From Trichinella spiralis (lineage: Eukaryota; Nematoda; Enoplea; Trichinellida; Trichinellidae): a stretch of DNA of 64,000 nucleotides. Made by a program: the position numbers and the translations under genes. The DNA is taken from assembly GCA_000181795.3 (NCBI GenBank), contig CM012954.1:4330145-4394144 (forward strand). Direction: 5' to 3'. Positions within the stretch are counted from its first letter, which is position 1, and each line of letters starts with the position of its first letter. The notes beneath the pieces are model-generated. The model was not told the origin of the DNA, did no database searches, and saw only the letters and a program-made list of their open reading frames with translations. Positions 12,001-25,472 of this stretch are shown here, in pieces.

Positions 12001-14384
12001 CCATTGATGCAAAAAGAAAACTTGAAGCTTTGAAAATTGCAAAAATAATATTGAAAAATTTTTAGTGAAACCGGTAGAAATCAGAGTCGGTATGAAGTTG
12101 ATCAGCATCAGTTCGATAGATGAAGCTTCAATGGTAAGCAAACTTTTTTTCAAAAATCCAAAATAAACCTTATATATTTGTGTTGATGCTTAAAATAGCT
12201 TGATAAGAATATAGAATGAAAAGCCTCCTATCCTATCCCATCCCATCCCATCCCATTTCTCTAAATTATGTCGTAAATTTGTCGAACAAGTTTGATGCAA
12301 AATAAGTGAAGAATCACAGCTAACAATAACTGCTATTATACATAGATATACAATAAGAGAAATTCGGGAAAATTCTATACGTTTTTCATTCACAGAGGTG
12401 AGATTAGTCAGTAGAGTAATGAATGCTGTATTATTAATCAAAGTGAATTTCCTTATTTTGTGCATGCCAGCTTTAGAAAATGATTTATGAGTTGCATAAC
12501 AATCAGACAAACTGCCTGATAAAAAAAGTTCATTATTTGAACAAGTGTTGCAAAAAGTATTACATCTTCCGCTATGATGATAATTATGATGATATTTGTG
12601 TTAGAGATCTTGCAATAAATAATAATAAATTCCCTAGTTCAAAACAGATGCTTCCTAAGAATAGAAAATTCCGTTAAAATATATATATATATATACATTC
12701 TACGAAGCGAATTCTAATGCAAGCTAATATAAAATTTTAAAATAGATTACATCTCAACAACAATAATTGAAATAACTATTGCATAATGAATTTCTAATCT
12801 CAATCCCAATCTCAATATAATCAATAATATAAAAGTTGAATAAAACAAATGAAGTGAAAATGAATTGAAGAAAAGAAAAAACTAACTGATCAAAAAGTGT
12901 ACAGCGTTTTACGGCCGAAATGTTCTACCACGAATATTGGCGCGATTTGAGACTGCAGTTCAATCGTACCTGGTTCGGCTACAAGAATCCTATAGATCTT
13001 CCTTCTGAAGGAGCAGAACGTCTCTGGATACCGGACACATGTTTCAACAACGCTCTCGACTCGAAAGGACCAGAACCGGGTTCGCTCTCGCATCGTGGTC
13101 ACATGAAACTGTTCGAAGATGGAACCATATTCTACAGTCGTCGGTAGGCTAAATTCGTCAACGTTAACGCTCGTCCACCAGATATTATCGTCAGTATTCA
13201 TTTTTCAGATTGTCCATCACAGCCCAATGCAAGTTCGACCTTCTCATGTAAGTAAAATTATTCACCATTTCAGAAAGTATAACAATAGCACCGGATGAAA
13301 AATTAAATAATAATAACTGCTTACTTTTCTCTCTCTTTGTTCCACATTTCACCAGGTATCCATTCGATCAACAAGCGTGTGGATTGGAATTATCAAGCTG
13401 TAAGTAAAATTAAATAAATAAATCTCAAAGCAAATAATAATGAATAAAATTTTTTTTCTCAATTAACAATTTTCTTTCATTTCAGATGGACATACCACAG
13501 ACGACGTGAAGTATGAGTGGACAGTGAACGCTCATTCAATAGAATTGGACGACATCAGTCTACCAGATTTTTATGCAAAATCGTACCGTTTCTACACTCG
13601 CAATGAAACTTACGCAGCCGGTGAATATATAGATCAATTACATATTGTTATACGAGAAAAAAAAGAAGTTCCTGTTGGTTTTTTCTCAATCAACATAGTA
13701 ATTTTTCAGGTGAATTCAATGTTGCCAGAATGTGCGTATTATTGAAACGACGATCCGGCTTCTGCTTTTTGAATTTGTTCGTGCCAGCTACAGCCGTCGT
13801 GACCAGCTCGTGGATTTCGCTTTGGATGGAAGATCAGACCCAATTTTCGGACATGTTCTCCATCATATTGGCAATTATATTCTTGTCTTTTTCGTTCAAC
13901 GCCGTCATGCCAAAAGTCAGCTACATCAAGGTGAGATAATAATAGATCACCGTGTGTCCACGTTGTGACAATGCTGTTGTTATTGTTATTGCAGGTGATG
14001 GATTTGTACCTGGGGGGTTGCTTCATTTTCGCTTTCCTCTCGTTGGCCAAGTTGATCATTGTCAAACTGCTTCACCGACAGATTAAGAAGCGCAGAAAAC
14101 GCAGCTCGGTTGGCAACATCATGAACTCGCCTACCATGAACAACGGAGGTGACAACAGCAACGATCCCAACGGTCGGGATCCGGCCACGTTGGATTTGGA
14201 ATCGTTGATTCGGTTCAGCCTTTTCCAGCCGTTCCTTCGACGAACCACGCACGACTGCTTTTGGAAAGGAGCAAAAATATTCCACGTCGGCTCGCAGGTC
14301 ATTTTGCCAGTAGCGTTTGGCACGTTCGGCTTCTTCTACTTTGCCATCTTTTCCAATATCAACATGTCCAATACTACCTGTTAG
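9092..14384 (+). CDS. Cys-loop ligand-gated ion channel subunit, nine exons
   Basis: Subunit of a pentameric neurotransmitter-gated channel in the plasma membrane. Exons: 9092-9246, 9330-9394, 12066-12133, 12905-13143, 13209-13247, 13356-13399, 13486-13620, 13710-13930 and 13995-14384, joining to 451 residues. The start is the ATG opening a hydrophobic signal peptide (MIGPPLISFFLLF). YDNRLRPDFG near the N terminus is the family hallmark. The Cys-loop is C183-(13 residues)-C197 with YPFDQQAC. M1 starts near G265, M2 spans about 294-314, M3 begins at the exon 9 boundary, and M4 is near the C terminus after a basic, Asn-rich cytoplasmic loop. Sequence after M2 (MPKVSYIK) resembles the glutamate/histamine/GABA-gated chloride branch. 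The residues before M2 (EDQTQFSD) lack the PAR motif of classical anion channels, so ligand and ion selectivity are open. Introns 2 and 3 are long (2.7 and 0.8 kb). Confidence 0.9.
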
Positions 14385-14541
14385 ATTGCTAGAAATTCAG
14401 TCCGTACTAAATTGTACTATTGTATACTGTTGATCGACCTCAAAATTATACATACAGTACTAACAATAATAACACTGATGAAAATTAACCCCTGCTGTCG
14501 ACCTCAAGCGAAACGAACGCATGTATACTGAAATATGCATC

Positions 14542-14587
<46 letters not shown>

Positions 14588-15252
14588 TATTTTCATTGAA
14601 TTCCAAACAAATGCATACATTCGTCTCTGTATCAGTATATTTGCTATTTTACTGAAAGAAAATACTTCTACTATATGAATTATGGAAAACATAATATATT
14701 CAATGGAAGAGTAATGTAAAATTATAAGCCAGAATTTTTGAATGGAAAATATTTTCAAATTTATGCGCAAAATCGTAAAAATATAAAGTAAATAACATAG
14801 AAATTGAGTAAAAAAAATAAAATAAATGACTGTTCAATCAGTCAGTCTACTATTTTTAGTCTATTCAGTGCGAAATTTAACACTGATCTATATATATGTA
14901 TATTGGAAAAAAAAAGAAAAGAAAATAACAATGAAAAATTGTTCCAAACAATGCAGTGATGCAAGTGTGATTAAATTAAACGAAAATTCAACATCTTCTC
15001 AATCATGCTTCTGATGGGCTGGATTGTTTCTTTCTTGGGGAATTGTTCAGTCGACGGCTGAAAAAGAAAAAAACATCACGACAAAAATATTAGCATCTAA
15101 CTTTACACATATTCGAACAATTTTCTTTAAATTTTAAACAGTTGTACAAAATAATATATATTTTTCATCAATAATACTTAAAAAAAGTCCTCTACAAATA
15201 AATAAAAAAGAAAATCGCATGCTGATAAAACAATATCGTCTCCCAGTTTTGC
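14385..15252. other. Intergenic region between convergent genes
   Basis: This is the 3' flank shared by the channel gene (plus) and the transporter gene (minus). It contains a perfect TAA microsatellite at 14542-14586 and several AATAAA-like motifs on the plus strand near 14810-14825 that could serve for polyadenylation. No exon was recognised. Confidence 0.5.
14542..14586. repeat. TAA microsatellite
   Basis: An uninterrupted run of AAT/TAA trinucleotides in the 3' flank of the channel gene. It accounts for a poly-Tyr frame on the other strand. Confidence 0.95.
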
Positions 15253-17590
15253 TCACTCGGAAAATTTTTCCGCGTCAGCTAACGTTTCTGCTAAGTCGTG
15301 GCCAGCAGTTTCAGGTAATAAAAGCGTCAAACCACCAGCGATCAGCGCAATCGCGCTGTACAACAACGACATCAAAACAGCATAATCTTCAGCCTGAAAT
15401 ACCAATAATAATAAGCAAACAAACATGTAAACATATAAACAGAATAATTTTCACCAGCCACAAAGCAAAGTAAGATGCAGCAAAAGAACCAATTCGACCA
15501 ATCATGCTGCACAAGCCCATGGCTGTGTTGCGCAACACTGTTGGAAAAAGTTCCGAAGTATACGTATAATTGATCGCATAAACGCTGGCAAGAGCAGATT
15601 TGGCGAACAATACCAACAACAATTTAATAATTGTATTTTCTAAAAAAAATCATATTTTTATTTAAATTATTATTAAATTGCAACTGCTTGCAAACAGATT
15701 CTTAAAACTGGTAACGTAAGTACAGAAATACTTTTAATTATTCGCTGAATTTATGAAACATTCTTTCCTACCGTACTTAAATTATCCAACAACAAGAAGA
15801 AGAGGAAAAAGAACAGAAGTGTTTCATACCGGCAGGAACTACCAACGTCAACAGCATCAAAGTAGCGCACAAAACGAAACCGAAAATCAGCATCCAACGA
15901 CGTCCAATACGATTGATCGCCAACAGCACAACTATCAAAAATGGCAGTTCCAAAAAACCCCCAATTATAAATGACAAATTGATGTCTCCGCCAAGAAAAC
16001 TTGGATTAATTGACAACGCGTAATATACGCAAGCAACAGCGATCCTGAGATTTAAGAAAAAATAACATTAAATAATTAAATGGACAAACAAATGGAATAT
16101 ATCTGATGCAAATTTACCAAATGTAAAACGCGACCAACATTCTCTTTCTGAGTGACTGAGAGCGAAACAAATCAGTCGCCGTTGCAGTGGCTCTCTTATT
16201 TTCGCAACCATTTTCTGATATTGGCTGAAATCAATTAAAAACTTCAATGCTGTTGCTTATTTATTCTGTCTGAGCTTTTACTTCCAATTCAATGCTTTCG
16301 ACTATTTCACCAGAAACAGTTCGACCGTTAAATTTTGCGGCTCTTTGTAATATTGCGGCAGCTTCTTTATATCTCCGCTTGCTCATCAACCACCTAGCTG
16401 ATTCAGGTACTAACCTTCAAAAAAATTCAATCAACACATAGTAAAATTATTATTATTATTATTATTATTGGTATTATATTTTTGTGAAAATAAAAAAAAT
16501 CCATACCACCAATAGGAAAAGAAAATAATTCCAGGTATGGAGATGGCCAGTTGCAAATATTGATATTCAGTGAAGAGATATGCCATAGCGCCGAGAAAAA
16601 CTTGACCAAGAGAAAAGAAGGCACTGGAACCAACGCCGGCATAAATTCGTTGCTTTGGTCCGACAAGTTCAGTTCCTGAAATAAGCAAGAAAAAGAAATT
16701 CATTTGCTTTACATATGAAATGAAATATAATGAAGAATTTTGCATAAATACCGATGACGACGGCAATGACAAAAATGCCCGGATGCGAGAAGCCCAATCC
16801 AACGCGAAACAACGCAACCAAAGGCCAGTAGGGAACCACGGCAATCATAGAACCGCAAAACATCTGCAGTATGATGGCGACAAAGAAAACCACTTTACGT
16901 CCAAATCTATACAATTTTAAGAAAAAAGATGAAAAAAGCATTTTCCAAACAAGAAGAATGAAAAAAACAATAATCTCTACCGATCAGACATTGTTCCACA
17001 TATGAATGAACCAAAAAATTGTCCAATGTAGTAGACAGATTGAATGAATGAACGTACCCATTTCTGGTCGCAGACAAGTGACCACTTTAAAGATAATTTA
17101 TGCTTATTTTTAAATAAAGAACAACGATATATTTTATAGGACAAACCTTGGTAACGGCAGTTGAAGTGTAAGCTGACGGTTTCCAACGATAACCATCAAT
17201 GCAAGATTCCAATTCCGCATCTTCGGGTATTGTTTCCTGAGAATAGCTGACATTTTTGTACCTGAGACAAGAGCTTCCGGACTGGTCCAAAAGATTCGAC
17301 GACCAATTTGCAGCAAGCTCATAAGGAATAGTATCATTTTCGCCAACGTACAGACATCTGCAGTGCAACAATTGTTCATCTCATCAATCAATATGCTTGA
17401 ATTTAATCGCATTCCAAAATACTGATGCGATGCTTGAAGCTTACCGATGTGGAAGTACTTCGGATGTGAAAGTCCAAGACAGAACGTGCATGGATGTGAT
17501 AATGACTGGCAAGTTGACCAGAAAATACTGCACTTGTTGATAGTGACCAAATTCACCAACATGATCTCGCAATAAATCTTCGAATTTCAT
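15253..17590 (-). CDS. SLC22-type organic ion transporter (MFS), ten exons
   Basis: Plasma-membrane carrier of the major facilitator superfamily, SLC22 (organic cation/anion/carnitine) group. Exons on the minus strand: 17590-17445, 17357-17147, 17084-16981, 16906-16752, 16675-16507, 16414-16282, 16224-16118, 16044-15830, 15639-15455 and 15393-15253, giving 521 residues, normal for the family. Visible hallmarks are the N terminus MKFEDLLRDHVGEFG, a large Cys-rich first extracellular loop with N-glycosylation sites (NWS, NVS), motif A GTMSDRFGRK after TM2, the PESARWLMSK segment after TM6, NRIGRRWML, the ELFPTVLRNTAMG segment and a C-terminal LPETAGHDLAETLAD. The twelve-helix pattern is complete and I see no disabling change. 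Substrate cannot be told from sequence; cation, carnitine and anion carriers share these motifs. It converges on the channel gene. Confidence 0.93.
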
Positions 17591-20500
17591 TCTCACTTCT
17601 CTTCACTGTGATTTTGAACAACTGAAAAAGTACAAAATAAAAATGCGAACTTTTTTCATTATTTCACACAATTTGAAGAAATGCTACAGCGCAAATGCAT
17701 CAAAACAATGAAATTATCATCATCATCACTGTTTTCAATACAACAATAATGTAATTTTGTTTGTCAGCAAAAAAAAACGTTAAAAATGATTCACTCCATT
17801 TTTCGCCACATACTATATTCATTGTCAAAACTACTTTAAAATATTCAACACGCGCAGGGAGGGTAAAAAGATACAGAATGAAAAGATCAATAAAAAACTT
17901 TTGCAATATATTACTGTATTCATTGTTGTGAATAAATTGTCTACCGTATGCTACTTTGTTTGTAATAGCATTGTTTGTAAAATTCTTACAGTTGACCAAA
18001 TGAAGTGACAATAATTCACTCACAATTGAAAAGATTTATATAATTAATAAAAATTAATTAAAATCAAGTGCATTCTGTGTACCGGTTGTTTAAAAAGAAA
18101 AAAAATTTCAAATTAGGCCTCTTTGATGCAATCAAATTCTACTTCGGTATCGACATTTCAAGTAAAATATGTTCAAAGTGAATAATTTTATGTGGAAAAA
18201 TGTGCAAATACAGTTCAATTATAAAAAAAAAACGGTCATAAAACGACCAAATGCCAAATATCGACTGTGAAATAAAAGCAACTTATTTTGATAAATTGTT
18301 CCAAGCATGCTTGCTAATGTTTCTAAATTTGAAACAAACTGCAAATCAACCTGTTGGGTAAATTTCAAAGGTGCTTTGAAAACGAGTTTTACAATAACGT
18401 TAACAGCAGCAACACATACAAATTGAACAAAAAGCAAAAAATATCAAACAAAAATGCAGCAAAATTAGTGAATTAAATTAAACAACCAACAATCATATTT
18501 GTTTGCTCCATCAAGCAAATTATTACTACTGCAATAAGTTGAAATTTTTTTCAATTCAATTTTCTGACCAAACAAATATAAACTATTTTGACTAATTGAT
18601 ATAAAGCTAAATGTTGCCTAGTTCGTATGTCTGCCGTCACTAATAAAATAATACGCTATGGTATGCAATTTTTGCTAACAAGCCTCAATTTTTCTGTAGA
18701 AACGTTTATTAAAAATGTAACATCTAAACCGTAATAAATTTATCATGATTGTTAAAATTATTTGTTCAAATGAGCAAATACAAACTGAATAAATTTGAAG
18801 AACATTATCAAAATAATTAATTTAATGCTTGGATTATTCGTACATGCTTTAATCATCACCACGTTGCTTATCCAATCTATTTCAAAAAACAGTACAAAAG
18901 AATTATGAAAAAAATACAAAAATTACCGCATATAAAAAGCAGTATGTACAAATGAATAAAAACCCTCGATTAAAAATAAACAAACAACTGTCAAAGACTT
19001 TGTTTTAAAATACATCCAAAAAAAGATTTCTATTTTATAAGTTAACAAACTTAAGTAAAGAAATTTTCAAATATTGAAAATTAAATCTCAAAAAATCAAA
19101 AATTCAAAACAATTGAAACAAAGCAACGCAGAATAATTCTTGTTTACCTCGAAATGAAATTTTTATAATTTTGAATAATCGCGAAACAATTTTTCACTTG
19201 CAATCATCATTCTCCCCTAATACTGTGACCGTAAATTACAAAAATATATGCACAAAATAACAATCATTATTACTGTAAAGTAATCAGGTAAACTATGAGG
19301 CACTCAAATCATTACAAGCAAAACAATACAGAACAGCAGTAGTATCTGAATGAACAACAACGAACAGCAACCAGATAAACTTCATCATCTTTTAAGCAAT
19401 AAACATTGAACAAATAATGCATTTCTTATTTTTCACATTTAACAAATTAAAAAGTGTACTCTAATTCTAAACAAATTTATTTGTATCGAAAAATTAAACT
19501 TAATTAATTAATTTAAAAAATATGAATTCTTCAAAGAAAACAAAAAAAATACAATTTAACTACTGTCACCAAACAATGCATGACTGTAAATTACTGTTGG
19601 CAACCATATAAGTATGGTTGAAATTGAAATTTTTCAAATTCAATTGAAAATGCACAATAATATTGCTTAATTAATTAACTTCGTTTGATCATTTTGTCTA
19701 ATTTTGTACAAATCATTTTTCTTCAATTAATTATAATCAAATAAACTAATGATTGTGGTGTTTTATAATCTTCTGTTTTATTTACAAACTGCTGCTACGG
19801 CAAACACAGGCTTGTATGCTGATGATTGTGTGATCAAATTAGAGTTGTTTGAATATTTGATGTTTAAAAAACACAGATTTGACGATTTTCCAAATTCATT
19901 TCTACGCGCAACAATTTCTACTTCAATAAATAAAGCTTTAAAAAATGCGAAATGCCCATTAAAAAAAAGGTACATGCGAAAAAATACAATTACAGTAAGA
20001 AGTTGTAACAGCCAAGTTCAAATTAAAAACTACTGTCAAGTAGATTATTTCATTGTGATTATTGTTGTTTGGACAAAAGAAATCTTAGTAAGCATAGTTG
20101 GAATAAAAAGAATTGTCAATTTACCAATTGAGAAAAATATTCCATGAAATATGTTCACCTGTTGCACTAATTTTTCCCATTCAATCTTTTATAATTAATC
20201 TCAATTTTTCATTGGATGAAATGATTCAAAAATATCATAGAAATCAATTAGTAATGCTTATAAACACACGTCAAGACATCAATTAACCAGCATACGCCTG
20301 GCAGGGAAATTAGTTTTCGATCAAATGCGAGTTTGTCACACATTCTTCGAAATTGTTGAAAAATAGCTGCTCTCGCTGAAAAGCGTGCTTTATCGTGGAA
20401 ATTAAATTTCAGAAAACAACACATTCACTTGAAAACAGACAATCAATTTGCTAAATTCACTTTATCTGAAAAGCACAGCTCAAGAAAAAATACTTGTGTC

Positions 20501-21532
20501 ATTAGACATTAGAGCACAAAGTCCACCTTTCTTAACTAAATTCAGTCTCTAGTAATGAGAGCTTGAAATTTTGTTCACTACAGCACACGGTTCGTTTGCA
20601 TCAGTGTTAAGCTTGATTAATTCTAGCTGACAAAACAAAATACAGACGAAAAAAACATACGAACATACAAATATATTCACCTCGAAGTAATAATTATTGT
20701 GCAATGAAATCGTCGTTCAGTGTTATCGTGCACAACAAATGAAAACCATCTATCTCGCCCTGTAGCTGTATAGAAAGTATGCTTTTAAAAAACTGTTTTA
20801 CTTTTAAATTCGAATTCCGCCCCTCTCACCCACAAGAAACATTTTTTCTCCAATCCAGTATGCTTAACAACTGATGAATCAAAAAAAAGAATAAAGCATT
20901 TCTGAAATTCAATTCAAATACGTCAAATGTGTAAATGATGAGCAATAATTGGAGAAGAAAATCTCAACCTGCATGAAGTTTGAATAAAATTTCTCTTTCA
21001 ATGCTGTTAAAAGCGGTAATGAGGAAATTTATTTTCAGAATTTTTAGAGTTTTTAATCACAAAACAGAAATGTTTTCCAAAAGCAAGCCGGAGGAGTTTC
21101 CTTTTGGCTTATTTTTTTTCTAAAAACACATTTCAAATCGCTCCCTTCTTCTTCTTCTTCACAACTTTCGAAAAATAGATGCATTAAAATGTGATTTCTT
21201 CCCGTCCATTATTTTCTTTCTCAAAGTAAATGTGAAGAAAACAAAAATGCAGATGTAGAATAATTGCTAATAGCACACTGCTCAGCGTGGCAGTGTTGGT
21301 GGGTAATTTACGTTCCAGCTGCAGTTAACCAATCTTAGGAGAGACACATTTTGTTGTTCGTCGTCGCTTGTTTGTCAGCGTTTCTTGCTTTAATAAAATA
21401 TCTAACGGGCAAAACTGAACACGCTTCAAAATTACGTCGTGTGGAAAGCATGAATAATTTTCACTACTGAGCAAATTTTGTCTCGATATACACGAAAAAA
21501 ACAGATATATATATATATATAAAGCCCTGACG
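17591..21532. other. Intergenic region, no gene recognised
   Basis: Almost four kilobases of AT-rich sequence between the divergently transcribed transporter (minus) and villin gene (plus), so both promoters should lie here. The longest open frame (19749-20147, plus, 132 codons) has random-looking composition and no family resemblance. A (TA)n run sits at 21505-21521 just before the villin start. No RNA gene or mobile element was recognised. Confidence 0.5.
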
Positions 21533-24500
21533 ATGGTTGTCCAAGATGAAGCATTTGTCGACGTTGGAAAACAAGCAGGCCTTCGAATTTGGAGAGTCGA
21601 AGTTATTTAATGAAGAACAATAATAATTAATGTTGATTATTTTTTTTACAAATTGTTCAATTGCAGCAATTCAAAGTTGTGCCGGTTGAAGAGAAAGAAT
21701 ACGGTTTCTTTCACGAAGGTGATGCTTATATCGTGCTCCACGTGAGTGACAGAAGAAGCTTTCTTGACTTCATCCGATTATTTCACCATACAGATTATTA
21801 TTCTAGACATCAGACAAACTGCAGCATCACATTCATTTTTGGCTCGGCAGAAAGTGCACACAGGTGACAAATTACACAACCTTATATTATGTAAATTCAT
21901 CATGTAATTTGAAATTCAAGGATGAATACGGCACTGCGGCTATAAAAGCAGTCGAACTGGACGATTTGCTTCTCGGTGAACCGATTCAAGTGAGAGAAAT
22001 TCAATACCATGAAACGGACCGTTTCTTGTCTTACTTCAAAAGTGGTATTCGGTACGTGGTATATATCATTTTTCATTCAAATTTACTTTCTCCGCAGTCA
22101 GCATAGTTTAATGCTTGATTTAAGAAATTTAAATTTCTTGCAATTCACAAAAAGTAGGAAATTAATTCAAAAAAATGTATATACAAATTTATAAGATGTA
22201 AAAAATGCAAAATTGTATTAAGCTACCTGCAAGGTGGCGTCAAATCAGGATTCAAAAGCGGGAAAAAAGAAGAGAAAATACGCTTGTTCAAAGTGAAAGG
22301 TAAACGTCGATGTCGAATTCAGCAAGTAAGTATACGAAAACTGATGTCACTGTAAAACAAAGCATACATGTGTTGTCTGTTATTCGATCAGATTCCTGCC
22401 CATGCTTCATTGTTGAATAATGGAGATGTATTCGTTTTGGATACTGCACGAAACATCTACATCTGGTGCGGTGCAAACAGTTCCCGCATCGAACGAGTTC
22501 AAGTGATTATTTGCATTCATTTTCATTGTTAAAAAACCTTTCTTCTAAAAATTATAAAAAGCTAAACAACAGTCGCTTAAATCAGGGAATGGAGTTTGCC
22601 AGAAATGTACGCGATCACGCTCACAACGGCAAATCGCAGATTCAATTAATAGAACCGAACAGCAACAATTGTGGGATATTTTTTCAACATTTGGGTGTTG
22701 ATGCGAATTTCAAAGTGACCAGACAATCCGACGATATTGATGATGCAGAATTCGAAAAACAACGAACGGTAGAAGTGAAACTGTTTCAGTAAGTTGTTTC
22801 ACAATTGAAAACATACGGATCATTTTTTCACCCAGGAATCATTTTCAGTGTATACGACTCAGACGGCAAAACGAACGCTGTCGAAATTACCAAGCGACCA
22901 TTAACATCCAGCTTGTTAGATACAAATGTACATTTGAATCAAGCAAAATTTATTTCGCTCTTTTTTAAAATATTAATATGACAAAGTCTACAAATTATAG
23001 GATTGTTTCATTGTCGATATGGGCAATTCTGGAATATATGCTTGGGTTGGTAAAAAGTGTTCAGAAAATGAAAGACGCAACGTATGGAATTTGGCAAATG
23101 TAAATTTGAAAAAATGAACCGAGTGAAACAAAATATAAAATTAGTTGAAAATTTTCAGGATTTTTTGAAACAACGAAATTACCCTTCGTGGATCAGTGTG
23201 ACGAAAGTGAAAGAAGAAGTCGAACCACCGCTATTTAAGGCCGCTTTCGTGTGGGAGGACAAAAATGCAACGCCAATTTTGAATGTTGCCGTTGGAAAAG
23301 GTATATTACTTAGGGATGTCAGCATTTTTTAAACTATTCAACCAGGAAAATATCGAAAAATAAAAAAAAATTTTTTGTACTATTTCCAATGATGGATAAA
23401 TGATACTGCTTTTACAGGATTGGAAAATTTGAAAGCATTCGATAAAGAAAAAAAGCACTCAGTTGAAGTATTAAAATGAATTTTTTGGAAATTGTTAATT
23501 TAAAAAAAATCCTAAAAAGAAAATACTTTCTTTTTATACAGGCATGGCGAATTGACGACAAGGGTCAACTGATTCCAATATCCAATGATAAGATGGGAAT
23601 ATTGTACGCCGACGAATGTTTCCTGTTTCGACATCAGGATGCCGGTGGCAATGATTACGTGCACCTTTGGCAAGGTGCGAAATGTAACGTCAACAGAAAA
23701 CAACAAGCTAAACAAGCGATGGATAAGATCAGTTCAGAACACCGAAACGGAAAAGCTGCCCAAGTTGGTTTTGAATAATAATAATAAAAAATATTTGGCA
23801 CTTTTTCTCTGAGCTTAAACAATTCACATTTTACAAAGGTTTACGTCAAACAAGGTAAAGAACCAGAGCGATTTTTGAAACTGTTCGAAAATGAAATTGT
23901 TATACTGATGGTAATTATTCACTTCACCGTTGAAATTATCACAAATTACGATCAAAGACGCATTAATTTTCTCAGGACAGCAAACAAGTTATAAATAATA
24001 ATAATGATGATGATGAAGATAATCATCTGTTCAGAATAAGAAATGGATGCGCAGTTCAGGTGAGCATTATTTTCTTTCGAACAAAACCACTTTTCAAGGA
24101 AGAAAATATTTTTCACCTCTTTTCTCAAAATACATAATATTATTATCAATAATTGTGATAATTAATTGCTGACAATCAGGTAAAAAGAGAAGCATCATCT
24201 TTGAACAGCAATGACGTTTTCGTTTTGGCAGCAAAAGAAATAGTCTATCTGTGGCAAGGAAAAGGTGCTAGTCAAATTGAAAAAGATGTAGCACAACGAT
24301 TTTTCAACCATTTTTATTCTACCAAGTAAACAAAAACTTGTTGTTCACTTACATCTTTGCCATACTCATTGATAATCTCATTGAAGAAAAAAATGCTTGA
24401 ATGTAATGGAAGGTTTTGAGCCACAGAATTTTTGGGATGCTATCGGTGGAAAGGCAGCTTACGCAAGCAGTAAAGCATTGCGAGTGCGTGAAGTATACAA

Positions 24501-25472
24501 GTAGATTATTTTCAAAATTAAAACCAACTACATGCCTACTAGAATCCTAATCTTCCTGCTCGGTTGTTCCACTGCAGCGAAACTAACGGAATATTTGACG
24601 TAGAAGAAATTGTATCCTTCACTCAAGAAGTGAGCAACCAAAATGCCATGTCGTTCATGTAGATGAAAAATGTATTTTCGCAGGATCTATACGAAGATGA
24701 TGTGATGGTTTTGGACGTTGGCGACGAAGTATTATTTTGTACTTTTTTTATCGAAACTATTCCATTTTTTTCTTACAGATATTTGTATGGATTGGAAAAG
24801 AAGCCAGTGAAATTGAGAAAAGAAAAGCCTGTGAAAATGCACTAGTAAGTAATTCTTTCTTACTTAAATTTTAATTGAGAAAAAAAACAACTAATATTTG
24901 CATTTAAAATTTGAATCCACTGCTTCAAATGTTCGTTATAATTTACATTGTGTTCACAACAGAATCTAGTTGACTGCGATGCTTCTTCTCGAACCAGAGA
25001 TACTGTAACGATAATTGTCGTACAACAAGGATCAGAGCCGTTAGATTTCATCGGTCATTTCCCCAATTGGGATCCTGATGAATGGAAGGTTAACAATCCC
25101 GTATATACAATTGTAATTTATTAATTTCAACAGACACTTTGTTCAGCAATCGATCACAGATGCCGACGTGGAATGCGTATTAAAGTGGGAAAATGATCGT
25201 GCCCGTTTGGCTAGTGTTTACGAAGAAAAATCGAAAACCTACCCAGTAGAACTACTGAGAAATGCCGAAACTCTTCCACCAAATGTGGATCGTGGCAGGC
25301 GAGAGGTAACAGCAAAACATCCGAAAAGCAGAATAATGAAAAAAAAATTTGTTTTAAGGAATATTTATCAGCAGAAGATTTTCAAAAATTATTTAAAATG
25401 CCAAGAGGAATGTTTGACCGTTTACCATTGTGGACTAAAATGTCTCTTAAGAAGAAGGTTGGTCTGCTTTAG
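21533..25472 (+). CDS. Villin-type actin-binding protein, six gelsolin domains plus headpiece
   Basis: Calcium-regulated F-actin severing, capping or bundling protein of the cytosol and microvillar or cortical actin. Twenty-two exons: 21533-21601, 21667-21741, 21807-21863, 21921-22051, 22223-22325, 22392-22502, 22586-22788, 22849-22927, 23001-23099, 23159-23300, 23418-23467, 23542-23763, 23839-23910, 23976-24059, 24180-24325, 24387-24500, 24578-24629, 24684-24728, 24779-24844, 24963-25088, 25147-25305 and 25359-25472, giving 772 residues. All six gelsolin repeats are visible (for example [10 protein letters not shown] and [12 protein letters not shown] in G1, [10 protein letters not shown] in G2, [17 protein letters not shown] in G3, [10 protein letters not shown] in G5, [17 protein letters not shown] in G6). 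The last exon encodes a headpiece with [11 protein letters not shown] before GLL. G5 carries an unusual Asn/Asp-rich insert. Presence of the headpiece separates it from gelsolin. Some donors (GTTATT, GTTGGT) are weak, so single boundaries may shift. Confidence 0.93.

Noticed and set aside
19749-20147. Plus-strand 132-codon frame containing LYADDC, reminiscent of the reverse-transcriptase YxDD box
   Set aside because: No other reverse-transcriptase motif is present before or after it, composition is random AT-rich, and no element ends are visible.
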